12,109 bases of DNA from assembly GCA_030597965.1 (NCBI GenBank), contig JAUVQU010000057.1:1-12109 (forward strand). Reading direction: 5' to 3'. This document shows, in pieces, positions 1 through 6,998 of the stretch. Positions within the stretch are counted from its first letter, which is position 1, and each line of letters begins with the position of its first letter. The DNA is from Cellvibrionaceae bacterium (lineage in GTDB: Bacteria > Pseudomonadota > Gammaproteobacteria > Pseudomonadales > Cellvibrionaceae). Made by a program: the position numbers and the translations under genes. The notes under the pieces were generated by a model. That model worked only from the letters and a program-made list of their open reading frames with translations, was not told the origin of the DNA and did no database searches.

Positions 1-22
1 AGCCCCTACTTTTGGCGCGGGA

Positions 23-67
23 ATGACGGGCAAGCGAGATCAGAATCAAACTTTTATTGCCCGTCAT
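23..67 (-). repeat. Stem-loop overlapping the 3' end of ribA
   Basis: A perfect 11-bp inverted repeat, ATGACGGGCAA (23-33) and TTGCCCGTCAT (57-67), encloses a 23-base loop. One arm is the last codons of ribA (Asp-Asp-Gly-Gln) and the loop holds the ribA stop codon. No T-run follows on the minus strand, so it is not a classical intrinsic terminator. It could be a 3'-end stabilising hairpin or a Rho-linked end. The bases downstream of ribA (1-53) show no other feature. Confidence 0.45.
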
Positions 68-659
68 CGCCCTCTTCAAGTATATGTCCCAACTTACCTT
101 TCTTGGTGGCGAGGTACTTAGCATTGTGTGGATTACGGCCAGACTCGTGCGCCAAACGCTCCACCACATCAACGCCCAAATCTTGCAGCGCTTTTACTTT
201 ACGCGGGTTATTTGTCATTAACTTAATTTTCTTAATACCAAGATGCTCAAGCATAGTCCGTAAAATAGAGTAGTCACGCATGTCAGCACCAAAGCCTAAC
301 TGCTCATTGGCTTCGACGGTATCCGCACCCTTGTCCTGTAAGTTATAGGCTTTGATTTTATTTAACAAACCAATTCCGCGGCCTTCTTGTCGCAGATAAA
401 AAATAACACCTCGACCCTCAACCGCAATGCGATGCATCGCGGCTTGCAGCTGTGCACCACAATCGCAGCGCAAACTGAATAGCGCGTCACCCGTCAAACA
501 CTCAGAATGAATACGAGCCAGTACAGGATCCCCCGAACGGACATCACCCATACTCAGAACAACATGCTCTTTGTCACCATCACTGTCCTCAAACCCATGC
601 ATTTCAAAAATGCCCCAAGGGGTCGGAAGCTTGGATGATTCAACGTAACTTACTGTCAC
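54..659 (-). CDS. ribA: GTP cyclohydrolase II
   Basis: RibA opens the imidazole ring of GTP to give formate, pyrophosphate and 2,5-diamino-6-ribosylamino-pyrimidinone 5'-phosphate, the first committed step of riboflavin synthesis, in the cytoplasm. From the GTG at 659 the protein has 201 residues. The zinc ligands Cys54, Cys65 and Cys67 (HSECLTGDALFSLRCDCG) then fall at the E. coli RibA positions. The catalytic stretch RQEGRGIGLLNKIKAYNLQD (90-109) and the TNNPRK motif are intact. An in-frame ATG lies four codons upstream (671) but has no ribosome site. The GTG has GAGG six bases upstream, and its N-terminus MTVSYVESSKLPTPWG matches family starts in length. It is the last gene of the riboflavin block, 141 bases after the protease gene. 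It is needed because the RibA-like half of RibBA looks inactive. Confidence 0.97.
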   Translation of the reverse strand: MTVSYVESSKLPTPWGIFEMHGFEDSDGDKEHVVLSMGDVRSGDPVLARIHSECLTGDALFSLRCDCGAQLQAAMHRIAVEGRGVIFYLRQEGRGIGLLNKIKAYNLQDKGADTVEANEQLGFGADMRDYSILRTMLEHLGIKKIKLMTNNPRKVKALQDLGVDVVERLAHESGRNPHNAKYLATKKGKLGHILEEGDDGQ

Positions 660-665
660 TCTTAA

Positions 666-669
666 CCTC
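666..669 (-). promoter_or_regulatory. Ribosome binding site deciding the GTG start of ribA
   Basis: GAGG on the minus strand lies six bases before the GTG at 659. It overlaps the upstream in-frame ATG (671), which has only T- and A-rich sequence before it. This favours the GTG start. Confidence 0.6.
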
Positions 670-714
670 ATTTAAACCGAACTGATCGGCTAATTTTGTA
701 AACTTAAACTGCTC

Positions 715-756
715 AAGCCTATGCTGTGTAAACCCATGCATCGAAAATATAGGCTT
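715..756 (-). repeat. Inverted repeat in the leader before ribA
   Basis: AAGCCTAT (715-722) and ATAGGCTT (749-756) form an 8-bp inverted repeat with a 26-base loop, in the longest gap of the otherwise tightly packed part of the block (660-800). It could be an mRNA leader hairpin or an operator for a separate ribA promoter. A TATATT on the minus strand (751-746) could be a -10 box, but no good -35 box is seen. The sequence does not match the FMN riboswitch core. Confidence 0.3.
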
Positions 757-800
757 CGTCGATACCGACTTCGAAAACTTATGGCAAAGCCCGTAAAACT

Positions 801-1442
801 CTACTGTCTTGACTGCAGGACCATTACACCCTGATCAACGGACATATCAATTCGACTCAAGTAACTGTTTCCCAAAAGTATCACCTCAGGAAATTCCCCT
901 TCACTGACAATAGCGTCGACATTATTCACTTTCACTGTGCCTACGGTCACCGACGGCAGTAATATTTGATAGCCGTTAGCCACACCATTGGCCGTACTCA
1001 CTTTCACTTTTGCGCCAGACTTATAATCCAACCCCAACGCCTTAGCTTGCGGCAAATTCATGGCCACCACTGTTGCGCCAGTATCAACCATAACCGTCAC
1101 CGGCCGGTTATTTATTCGAGCAGGTGTCACATAATGACCGCCCCCACTTTGCAAGAGACGCACCTCATGCTTTTTTGCCGCTCGATAGCTGTTCGCAATT
1201 CGCGTCGACACCTTCAGACTGCGGGGCTCACCATCAATAACAACAAGGGCCTCGTTACTGTCGGCCGCAATCAACTCAACACCACGGTACACTTGCCCCT
1301 GTTTGAGTAGCTTTTGTTTACCATCAACAACCAATACAGCCTGCCCAGCAAACAGCCCCTTAACGACAACATCGGTCGCGCCAACAAACGCACTCATCGT
1401 CAAAAGTAATAATAAAACAAGTCGGGAGAAATTCACTTTCAT
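801..1442 (-). CDS. Periplasmic retropepsin-like aspartic protease
   Basis: This predicted exported protein has 213 residues. Residues 1-23 form a signal peptide (short basic start, LVLLLLLTMSAF core, likely cleavage after VGA). A central region of unknown role follows. The C-terminal retroviral-type aspartic protease fold has the catalytic DTGA motif (Asp120) and the LLGNSYLSR segment (189-197), which corresponds to the hydrophobic-hydrophobic-Gly motif of this clan AA family. Such proteins carry one catalytic Asp and are expected to dimerise. The start at 1442 is chosen because GGAG lies six bases upstream; the ATGs at 1457 and 1454 lack a ribosome site. The gene sits 27 bases after pgpA and before ribA, an unexpected place in a riboflavin/thiamine/lipid operon. 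The substrate is unknown. The family assignment is firm from the motifs; a link to flavin metabolism is not shown. Confidence 0.85.
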   Translation of the reverse strand: MKVNFSRLVLLLLLTMSAFVGATDVVVKGLFAGQAVLVVDGKQKLLKQGQVYRGVELIAADSNEALVVIDGEPRSLKVSTRIANSYRAAKKHEVRLLQSGGGHYVTPARINNRPVTVMVDTGATVVAMNLPQAKALGLDYKSGAKVKVSTANGVANGYQILLPSVTVGTVKVNNVDAIVSEGEFPEVILLGNSYLSRIDMSVDQGVMVLQSRQ

Positions 1443-1469
1443 ACCCAGCTCCATCAAAGCACTTTAGCC

Positions 1470-1949
1470 TTAAACCAACCAGTACGCCAAAACCTGCATA
1501 ACCGCCAGCGCCATAACCCCCGCCAGCACATCATCAATCATAATCCCGAAGCCACCGTCTACATGCTTATCACACCAGCTGATTGGCCAAGGCTTTGCTA
1601 TATCAAATATTCTAAACAGTACGAAGCCCGCCAAAATCCACAGCCAGCCTGCTGGCGCAGCGATCATCGTAATCCAGTAACCTACAAACTCATCCCAGAC
1701 GATACCAGGGTGATCGTGAACACCTAAGTCCTTGGCGGACAGGTGACAAATAAAAACACCCGCGATAAAGCTAAGGCCAATTGCCATCAGATAATTCGCG
1801 GGAGACAGCTGCAGCAATAATAAATACAGGGGCACTGCCACTAGTGTGCCAACCGTTCCCGGCGCCTTTGGCGACAGGCCCGCACCAAAGCCAAACGCTA
1901 AACCGTGGATTGGGTTTTTAATCAATGTCAGTGCAGAAGGTGTATTCAA
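1470..1949 (-). CDS. pgpA: Phosphatidylglycerophosphatase A
   Basis: PgpA removes phosphate from phosphatidylglycerophosphate to make phosphatidylglycerol in the inner membrane. The 159-residue protein shows the family signature GFGAGLSPKAPGTVGT (20-35), the acidic site WDEFVGYW (85-92), FDIAKPWPI (115-123) and the second acidic pair Asp139-Asp140 in MIDDVLAG. Hydrophobic segments at about 36-48, 54-70, 89-113 and 141-158 fit a small integral membrane enzyme. The start codon is TTG at 1949: no ATG occurs in frame before about residue 55, which would delete the signature, and the N-terminal length suits the family. It follows thiL with only 12 bases between them. Confidence 0.95.
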   Translation of the reverse strand: MNTPSALTLIKNPIHGLAFGFGAGLSPKAPGTVGTLVAVPLYLLLLQLSPANYLMAIGLSFIAGVFICHLSAKDLGVHDHPGIVWDEFVGYWITMIAAPAGWLWILAGFVLFRIFDIAKPWPISWCDKHVDGGFGIMIDDVLAGVMALAVMQVLAYWLV

Positions 1950-1956
1950 TTTTTTA

Positions 1957-1960
1957 TCTC
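1957..1960 (-). promoter_or_regulatory. Ribosome binding site supporting the TTG start of pgpA
   Basis: GAGA on the minus strand begins two bases after the thiL stop codon and lies seven bases before the TTG at 1949. The intervening bases are a run of T/A. The placement suggests translational coupling between thiL and pgpA. Confidence 0.45.
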
Positions 1961-1961
1961 A

Positions 1962-2951
1962 CTAAAAATGCTGGTAGCCCATTACTTCAAGGTCAATCTT
2001 TTTGCCTTGGGAAACAACCTCAACACTATGCTCTTCAGCATCGCATCCTTTAACAATCTCGCCAATCTTGATGGCGGATAATTGGCTGGCTCCAATCAAA
2101 ACATTTATCGCATCTACCTGGCAGGCTGGAACTGTAAAGCAGAGCTGATAATCATCACCACCTGTTAAGGCCCAGTTGCGCGCCTGCTGCTCAGAAACCT
2201 TCTCACTTGCAATCTGCTGCTGCAAAACCAAAGACAGCGGTAAATCTTCAACAGCGATCACCGCACTCACCTTACTTTGAGTACAAATATGTCCCAAGTC
2301 AGCGAGCAGACCGTCTGATACATCAATAGCCGCAGACGCCAGCCCTAATAATCTTCGGCCCGTCTGTACTTGCGGCTCAGGCCGGTAAAAACGACGCAGT
2401 AAATAACGCTTCGCATCTGCGTCACAGGCCATGCCGTCCTGCAACAACGCTAAGGCCGCTGCACCATCACCCAGAGCGCCAGTGACATAAACCCCATCAC
2501 CAATCCTTGCACCACTGCGGCGCAATGCTCGATCAGCATCAACCACTCCGTGCACCTGAATGGTAATAGCCAGGGGGCCACGGGTAGTATCACCACCCAC
2601 CAGTGCAATATCAAACGCCCGAGCAACATCAAACAGACCACGGGAAAAATCGCTTAACCAATCAACATCCGGCTCCGGCAAACTCAAAGCCAAAGTAAAC
2701 CATTTAGGCGTAGCCCCCATGGCCGCCAAATCACTTAGATTGACGCATAATGCACGCTCAGCAATTAATTGAGGCGCCGCATCTACAGGGAAATGCACAC
2801 CGGCATTCAGCGTATCCATAGAAACTGCAAGCTGTTGGCCCACCGGCACATCCAGCAAAGCACAGTCATCGCCTATCCCCAGTACCACGCCGGCAGCCCG
2901 AGACTCTCTAACAAAAAACTCATTAATTAACTCAAACTCATGCATGGCCAT
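1962..2951 (-). CDS. thiL: Thiamine-monophosphate kinase
   Basis: ThiL phosphorylates thiamine monophosphate with ATP to give thiamine diphosphate, the active cofactor, in the cytoplasm. The 329-residue protein shows the PurM/AIR-synthase-type fold with the family motifs in order: FELINEFF at the N-terminus, GIGDDCALL (25-33) for nucleotide and metal binding, MDTLNAGVHF (45-54), LSDLAAMGA, VGGDTTRG near 115-122, and a C-terminal TGGDDYQLCF. Length is normal for the family. Two starts, ATG at 2951 and ATG at 2945 (MHEFELI), are equally possible because neither has a strong ribosome site. nusB lies 20 bases upstream and pgpA 12 bases downstream, the usual gammaproteobacterial order. Confidence 0.96.
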   Translation of the reverse strand: MAMHEFELINEFFVRESRAAGVVLGIGDDCALLDVPVGQQLAVSMDTLNAGVHFPVDAAPQLIAERALCVNLSDLAAMGATPKWFTLALSLPEPDVDWLSDFSRGLFDVARAFDIALVGGDTTRGPLAITIQVHGVVDADRALRRSGARIGDGVYVTGALGDGAAALALLQDGMACDADAKRYLLRRFYRPEPQVQTGRRLLGLASAAIDVSDGLLADLGHICTQSKVSAVIAVEDLPLSLVLQQQIASEKVSEQQARNWALTGGDDYQLCFTVPACQVDAINVLIGASQLSAIKIGEIVKGCDAEEHSVEVVSQGKKIDLEVMGYQHF

Positions 2952-2971
2952 CGCTAATCAGGCCGCAAAGC

Positions 2972-3415
2972 TTATGCTTTACCCGCGCGGACTTCTACCG
3001 CACGCAAATCAGACGCCACCTTATCAAGTACACCATTGACAAATTTGTGGGCATCCGTCGCACCAAATTTTTTGGCCAGCGCCACCGACTCATTGATCAC
3101 GACTCGGTAGGGCACATCAATGCGCGATTTTAATTCGTAGGTCGACATCCGTAGCAGTGCCTGCGTAACCGGGTCCAATTCATCCAGTTCACGCTCTTGC
3201 ATATGCGTCCCAAAAGCCGCCTCCAGCTCATCCAGTTGCTGCGGGACTGAATGCAAAATCTCACTAAAATAAGCGGTGTCCACGTTCGTCATATCATTGT
3301 CGGCATGGAACTCCGCCTCAATGCCACTCAAGCCGTCGCCGGTCATTTGCCATTGATACAAGGCTTGCATCGCATAATGTCTCGCCTTTCGACGCGCCGC
3401 AGGGGTTACATTCAT
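2972..3415 (-). CDS. nusB: Transcription antitermination factor NusB
   Basis: NusB binds boxA RNA together with ribosomal protein S10 (NusE) and joins the antitermination complex on rRNA operons. The 147-residue protein has the all-helical NusB signature: an Arg/Lys-rich start (ARRKARHYAMQALYQWQMTG) for RNA contact, then LDPVTQALLRMSTYELK and IDVPYRVVINESVALAKKFG, ending with AHKFVNGVLDKVA. The length is close to the usual 140-150 residues. It lies 17 bases after ribH, a pairing conserved in many Proteobacteria. Confidence 0.97.
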   Translation of the reverse strand: MNVTPAARRKARHYAMQALYQWQMTGDGLSGIEAEFHADNDMTNVDTAYFSEILHSVPQQLDELEAAFGTHMQERELDELDPVTQALLRMSTYELKSRIDVPYRVVINESVALAKKFGATDAHKFVNGVLDKVASDLRAVEVRAGKA

Positions 3416-3432
3416 TTCGTTTCTCGCCTAAC

Positions 3433-3903
3433 TCAAATTCTTCTTAGCAGAGAGACCATTTCCAGCGCCGTAGAGGTCGCCTCAATGCCCTTATTCTCAG
3501 GATTAGGTCCTGAACGCTCTTCCGCCTGTTCAATGTTATCCACCGTCAATACACCAAAAGTAACGGGAACACCTGTTTCCAATGACACCTGAGATAAACC
3601 TCTGGCACACTCGCCTGCAACAAATTCAAAATGGGGCGTGCCACCACGAATTACAGCGCCCAAGGTAATGACCGCATCAAACTTTCCTGTTTCCGCTAGT
3701 TTTTTGGCCACTAGTGGGAACTCAAAGGCCCCCGGTGCGTAATAAATAGAAACTTGATCGTCGGCAAGACCATGACGCTTCAGTGTTTCAAGCGCCCCAT
3801 CTTTCAAATTTTCAACTATAAAACTGTTCCAGCGGCTGACAATTAACGCGTAATGCCCACTGCTGTCACTGAAATCGCCTTCGGATAATAATTTTTGGCT
3901 CAT
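3433..3903 (-). CDS. ribH: 6,7-dimethyl-8-ribityllumazine synthase
   Basis: RibH condenses 5-amino-6-ribitylamino-uracil with 3,4-dihydroxy-2-butanone 4-phosphate, the product of RibB, to form the lumazine substrate of RibE. The 156-residue protein has the conserved motifs SRWNSFIVENL (23-33), the substrate loop APGAFEFP (56-63), LGAVIRGGTPHFEFVAGE with the expected catalytic His91, and FGVLTVDN (116-123). Family members assemble as pentamers or 60-subunit shells, and flavin-pathway intermediates may be channelled there. A purine-rich GAGAG ribosome site precedes the ATG. It lies 45 bases after ribBA. Confidence 0.97.
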   Translation of the reverse strand: MSQKLLSEGDFSDSSGHYALIVSRWNSFIVENLKDGALETLKRHGLADDQVSIYYAPGAFEFPLVAKKLAETGKFDAVITLGAVIRGGTPHFEFVAGECARGLSQVSLETGVPVTFGVLTVDNIEQAEERSGPNPENKGIEATSTALEMVSLLRRI

Positions 3904-3948
3904 ACTTCTCTCACTCTGTCGTCACCTGCCGCCTGGTCAACGATCAAA

Positions 3949-5067
3949 CTATACGGACGCACTGTCGATATATTCGACCACTTCCAAATCAAAACCGGAA
4001 ATAGCACTGAACTTAAACGGCGCACTCATCAAACGCATGCGCTGCACACCAAGCTCACACAGAATTTGTGAGCCCGTACCCACTTGTTTGTAAACCAGGT
4101 CTTGGCTCGGGCGCTGCTGCTTACCGGAAACCATCCAGTCAATGCTTTCCTCAATATCATTAGTGCTTTCATTGTGACAAATCACCACCACCACGCCACG
4201 CCCTTCTTTTGCGACCATTTTCATCGCACGCTCAAAACTCCAAGGCGTGAACTCTTTATCCGATTCACGCATCACCTTGAACACATCACGCGCCGTACTG
4301 CCTACGTGAACTCGTGTTAAACACGGCTCGCCATTAGCCAAGTCACCCATACTCAAGGCAAAATGCTTTTCCTGCCTTGGTTTATCCAGGAAGGTTTGCA
4401 GCTTGAACTGACCAAATTCGGTCTGTACTGAACGCTCATTAATACATTCAACGGTTCTTTCATTAACCGAGCGATACTGAATTAAATCAGCGATAGTGCC
4501 AATTTTTAAATCGTGTTGCTGTGCGAATTTCTCCAGATCAGGACGACGCGCCATAGAACCGTCGTCATTCATAATCTCAACAATCACAGAGGACGCATCA
4601 AAGCCTGCCAGGCGAGCCAGATCACAGCCCGCTTCGGTATGACCCGCACGGCTCAATACGCCGCCAGGTTGAGCCATCAGCGGAAAGATATGTCCGGGCT
4701 GCACAATATCAGAAGGCTGCACATCACGCGCCACAGCCGCACGCACGGTGCGCGCACGATCCGCCGCAGAAATACCCGTCGTCACGCCCTCTGCCGCCTC
4801 AATAGACACAGTAAAGTTCGTCGAATATTCAGCACGGTTGTCATCCACCATGAGTGGCAAATCCAAACGAGCACACCGCTCTTCAGACAAGGTCAGACAA
4901 ATCAGACCACGCGCATGGGTCGCCATGAAGTTAATATCTTCAGTTCGCACCTGTTCTGCCGCGATGACAAGGTCGCCTTCATTTTCGCGATCCTCATCAT
5001 CCATCAGGATGACCATTTTACCCTGACGAATATCGTCAAGAATCTCTTCTACGCTGTTAAGTTCCAT
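3949..5067 (-). CDS. ribBA: 3,4-dihydroxy-2-butanone 4-phosphate synthase with degenerate RibA-like domain (RibBX type)
   Basis: The 372-residue protein has two parts. Residues 1-200 are a complete RibB domain, which converts ribulose 5-phosphate to 3,4-dihydroxy-2-butanone 4-phosphate and formate. The DDEDRENEGD acidic metal site (23-32), HARGLICL (51-58), STNFTVSIEA and SRAGHTEA (139-146) are intact. Residues 206-372 resemble GTP cyclohydrolase II in outline (ALSMGDL, RVHVG, KEGRGV, QILCELGVQRMRL). However, the three zinc cysteines of the intact RibA in this window are absent, and the RQEGRGIGLLNKI catalytic loop has become an unrelated HNESTNDIEE segment. GTP cyclohydrolase activity is therefore unlikely. 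Similar hybrids are known in Shewanella and other Proteobacteria as RibBX, with a separate RibA. AAGG six bases before the ATG serves as ribosome site. Confidence 0.95.
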   Translation of the reverse strand: MELNSVEEILDDIRQGKMVILMDDEDRENEGDLVIAAEQVRTEDINFMATHARGLICLTLSEERCARLDLPLMVDDNRAEYSTNFTVSIEAAEGVTTGISAADRARTVRAAVARDVQPSDIVQPGHIFPLMAQPGGVLSRAGHTEAGCDLARLAGFDASSVIVEIMNDDGSMARRPDLEKFAQQHDLKIGTIADLIQYRSVNERTVECINERSVQTEFGQFKLQTFLDKPRQEKHFALSMGDLANGEPCLTRVHVGSTARDVFKVMRESDKEFTPWSFERAMKMVAKEGRGVVVVICHNESTNDIEESIDWMVSGKQQRPSQDLVYKQVGTGSQILCELGVQRMRLMSAPFKFSAISGFDLEVVEYIDSASV

Positions 5068-5088
5068 AACTAACCTTGCTTACTTTTA

Positions 5089-5116
5089 ACTGTAGTGAGC
5101 GCCAACAAACTGCCAA
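5089..5116 (-). promoter_or_regulatory. Possible sigma70 promoter before ribBA
   Basis: On the minus strand TTGGCA (5116-5111) and TACAGT (5094-5089) are separated by 16 bases, matching the sigma70 boxes at 5 of 6 and 4 of 6 positions. This lies in the 127-base gap between ribE and ribBA (5068-5194) and would give a leader of about 15 bases. That gap carries no recognisable FMN riboswitch. The match is modest, and readthrough from ribE is equally plausible. Confidence 0.3.
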
Positions 5117-5194
5117 CGCCTTTAAATTCAATTACTTCTGTTATAGTCCGATAAAACCATGTCCCGCGAATAAAGCTATACCAAGAGAGCCGTT

Positions 5195-5821
5195 TTACGA
5201 CCCTTCCGCCGCGTGATCACCCAGCTCTTTTTCGCCTAACAACAGCCGCTCTAAATACCGAGCAATAACATCTACTTCCAAATTCACCGGATGACCCGGC
5301 TGATAATCACCCATCACCGTATGCTCAATTGTGTGAGGGACGATGTTCAGTTCAAATACATCACCATCAACCGCATTCACTGTAAGGCTGGTGCCATCCA
5401 CGGTAATCGAACCCTTGTGGGCTATGTACCTGGCCAACTCTTTTGGCGCACGCACAGAAAATCTCTCCGAACGCGCATCGGATGTGCGGCTTAGCACTTC
5501 GCCCACACCATCCACATGACCGCTGACCATGTGGCCACCCAAACGAGAACTGGGCGTCAAAGCCCTCTCTAAGTTAACTCGCTGGCCGACTTTCCACTGA
5601 CGCAAAGTGGTAAAATCCAATGTTTCCACAGAAACATCCGCCCAGTAACCATCACCCGGCAAACCCACAACGGTTAAACACACGCCGTTAGTAGCGATCG
5701 AGTCACCGAGTATCACATCCGACAGATCTAAGCTGTTGGTCTTTACTCGCACCCGTAAATCACCACCCTTGGGCTCCAGAGTGACAACTTCACCGACTGC
5801 TTCAATAATCCCAGTAAACAT
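5195..5821 (-). CDS. ribE: Riboflavin synthase, alpha chain
   Basis: This enzyme dismutates two molecules of 6,7-dimethyl-8-ribityllumazine into riboflavin and the pyrimidine precursor, the last step of the pathway (it is named ribC in E. coli). The 208-residue protein begins with the diagnostic MFTGIIEAVG. It contains two homologous lumazine-binding barrels: about 1-97, with GDSIATNGVCLTV, and about 98-195, with the SGHVDGVGEV opening and KGSITVDGTSLTVN. The C-terminal helix (ARYLERLLL) is the trimerisation element in this family. The length is normal. ribD ends 15 bases upstream; the ribosome site is weak, so coupling to ribD is likely. Confidence 0.97.
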   Translation of the reverse strand: MFTGIIEAVGEVVTLEPKGGDLRVRVKTNSLDLSDVILGDSIATNGVCLTVVGLPGDGYWADVSVETLDFTTLRQWKVGQRVNLERALTPSSRLGGHMVSGHVDGVGEVLSRTSDARSERFSVRAPKELARYIAHKGSITVDGTSLTVNAVDGDVFELNIVPHTIEHTVMGDYQPGHPVNLEVDVIARYLERLLLGEKELGDHAAEGS

Positions 5822-5836
5822 TACTTCTACACCAAG

Positions 5837-6973
5837 TTAACCACTAAAAGTTGCCGTTATGCGCCAATCGTCGCCAATTGAGCGGATATCTTTTACAACC
5901 ACTGATTTCTTTTCAGCCATCGTATCTATAGGCAAGTCCAATAATGGTCGAGCACTGCTCCCCATTAAGGCAGGCGCCATATACACAATCAACTCATCCA
6001 CCAAGCCTGCAGCAACAAATGCTCCCGCAAGGGTTGAGCCAGCCTCCACTAAAACTTCATTGCACTGCTGGTCAGCCAACTTTCGCAATAAAGCGTCTAA
6101 ATCTATGCGCCCATCTTCACCTGTCATCTGCCACTGGGTAACACCCAGTGCCGTCAACGATTGACGCTCTGTGCCACAAGACACCACAATCGCCGAAGAA
6201 GGATCAGCTAAGGCCTTTGCCGTATCTGGCAGACGCTGCCGAGAATCCAACATCACTCGCAATGGCTGTTTATCCGCCGCCAGCTGTGCAGCATCCGCAG
6301 CCAAACCTAATTCATTCGCTCGAACAGTAAGCGATGAATCATCCAATAAAATAGAGTCTATGCCAGTCACAACTGCGCAGCTTTTTGCGCGTAAACGCTG
6401 CACATCACTTCGCGCTGCCGCGCCCGTAATCCATTGGCTTTCACCACTGGCCATTGCCGTGCGTCCATCCAAACTCATCGCCAGCTTACAGCGCACATAG
6501 GGCAAGCCCGACGTCATACGCTTGATAAAGCCCTTGTTTAACTCAAGCGCCTCACTTTCTAATAACGGACCAGTCACCTCTATGCCCGCTTGCTTTAATC
6601 GCGCCAAACCCTGGCCAGCGACCTGAGGGTTCGGATCCTGCATGGCATACACCACACGGGTAATACCGGCATTAATGAGCGCATCACAGCATGGCGCTGT
6701 GCGGCCGATATGGCTACACGGTTCTAAAGTCACATACGCAGTTGCACCGGCAACAGCGCATCCTCGACCTGCAGCATTGGCCAACGCATTAACTTCTGCA
6801 TGCCCTTCGCCAGCACGCACATGCCAGCCTTCACCGACCACCTGCTCATCACGCGCCAACACACAGCCCACCCGTGGGTTTGGCATTGTGGTGTAGAGAC
6901 CGCACCGCGCCAACTCAATGGCTCGCGCCATGTGCTTTCGATCATTAATTAGCCGGTCAGTTTCTATATGCAT
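5837..6973 (-). CDS. ribD: Bifunctional diaminohydroxyphosphoribosylaminopyrimidine deaminase / 5-amino-6-(5-phosphoribosylamino)uracil reductase
   Basis: RibD carries out the second and third steps of riboflavin synthesis: deamination of the RibA product, then NADPH-dependent reduction of the ribose chain. The 378 residues contain an N-terminal cytidine-deaminase-like domain (about 15-145) with PNPRVGCV, the zinc/catalytic motif HAE (58-60) and the second zinc segment PCSHIGRTAPC (Cys86, Cys95). The C-terminal reductase domain (about 157-375) has KLAMSLDGRTA, GESQWITG, a DDSSLTVR segment where relatives often have DDPxLTxR, and VEAGSTLAGAF (309-319). The ATG at 6973 is kept because relatives have a similar N-terminal extension; the ATG at codon 15 (MARAIELA) is an alternative. 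nrdR lies 25 bases upstream. Confidence 0.97.
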   Translation of the reverse strand: MHIETDRLINDRKHMARAIELARCGLYTTMPNPRVGCVLARDEQVVGEGWHVRAGEGHAEVNALANAAGRGCAVAGATAYVTLEPCSHIGRTAPCCDALINAGITRVVYAMQDPNPQVAGQGLARLKQAGIEVTGPLLESEALELNKGFIKRMTSGLPYVRCKLAMSLDGRTAMASGESQWITGAAARSDVQRLRAKSCAVVTGIDSILLDDSSLTVRANELGLAADAAQLAADKQPLRVMLDSRQRLPDTAKALADPSSAIVVSCGTERQSLTALGVTQWQMTGEDGRIDLDALLRKLADQQCNEVLVEAGSTLAGAFVAAGLVDELIVYMAPALMGSSARPLLDLPIDTMAEKKSVVVKDIRSIGDDWRITATFSG

Positions 6974-6998
6974 AAGATGGACAGCGTTTTTTATACCC

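Noticed and set aside
741..777. Direct repeat TCGAAAA (741-747 and 771-777) as a regulator array
   Set aside because: Two copies of a seven-base, AT-biased word are expected by chance often enough, and no further copies were found.
4513..5073. Long plus-strand open frame opposite ribBA
   Set aside because: It is the antisense of a strongly conserved RibB domain, is rich in His/Arg/Thr as expected for a shadow frame, and lacks a ribosome site or any known motif.
5068..5194. FMN riboswitch (RFN element) before ribBA
   Set aside because: Riboflavin genes often carry one, so I read this gap and the ribA leader for the conserved RFN core sequences. They are not present, and the gap is short for a full element.
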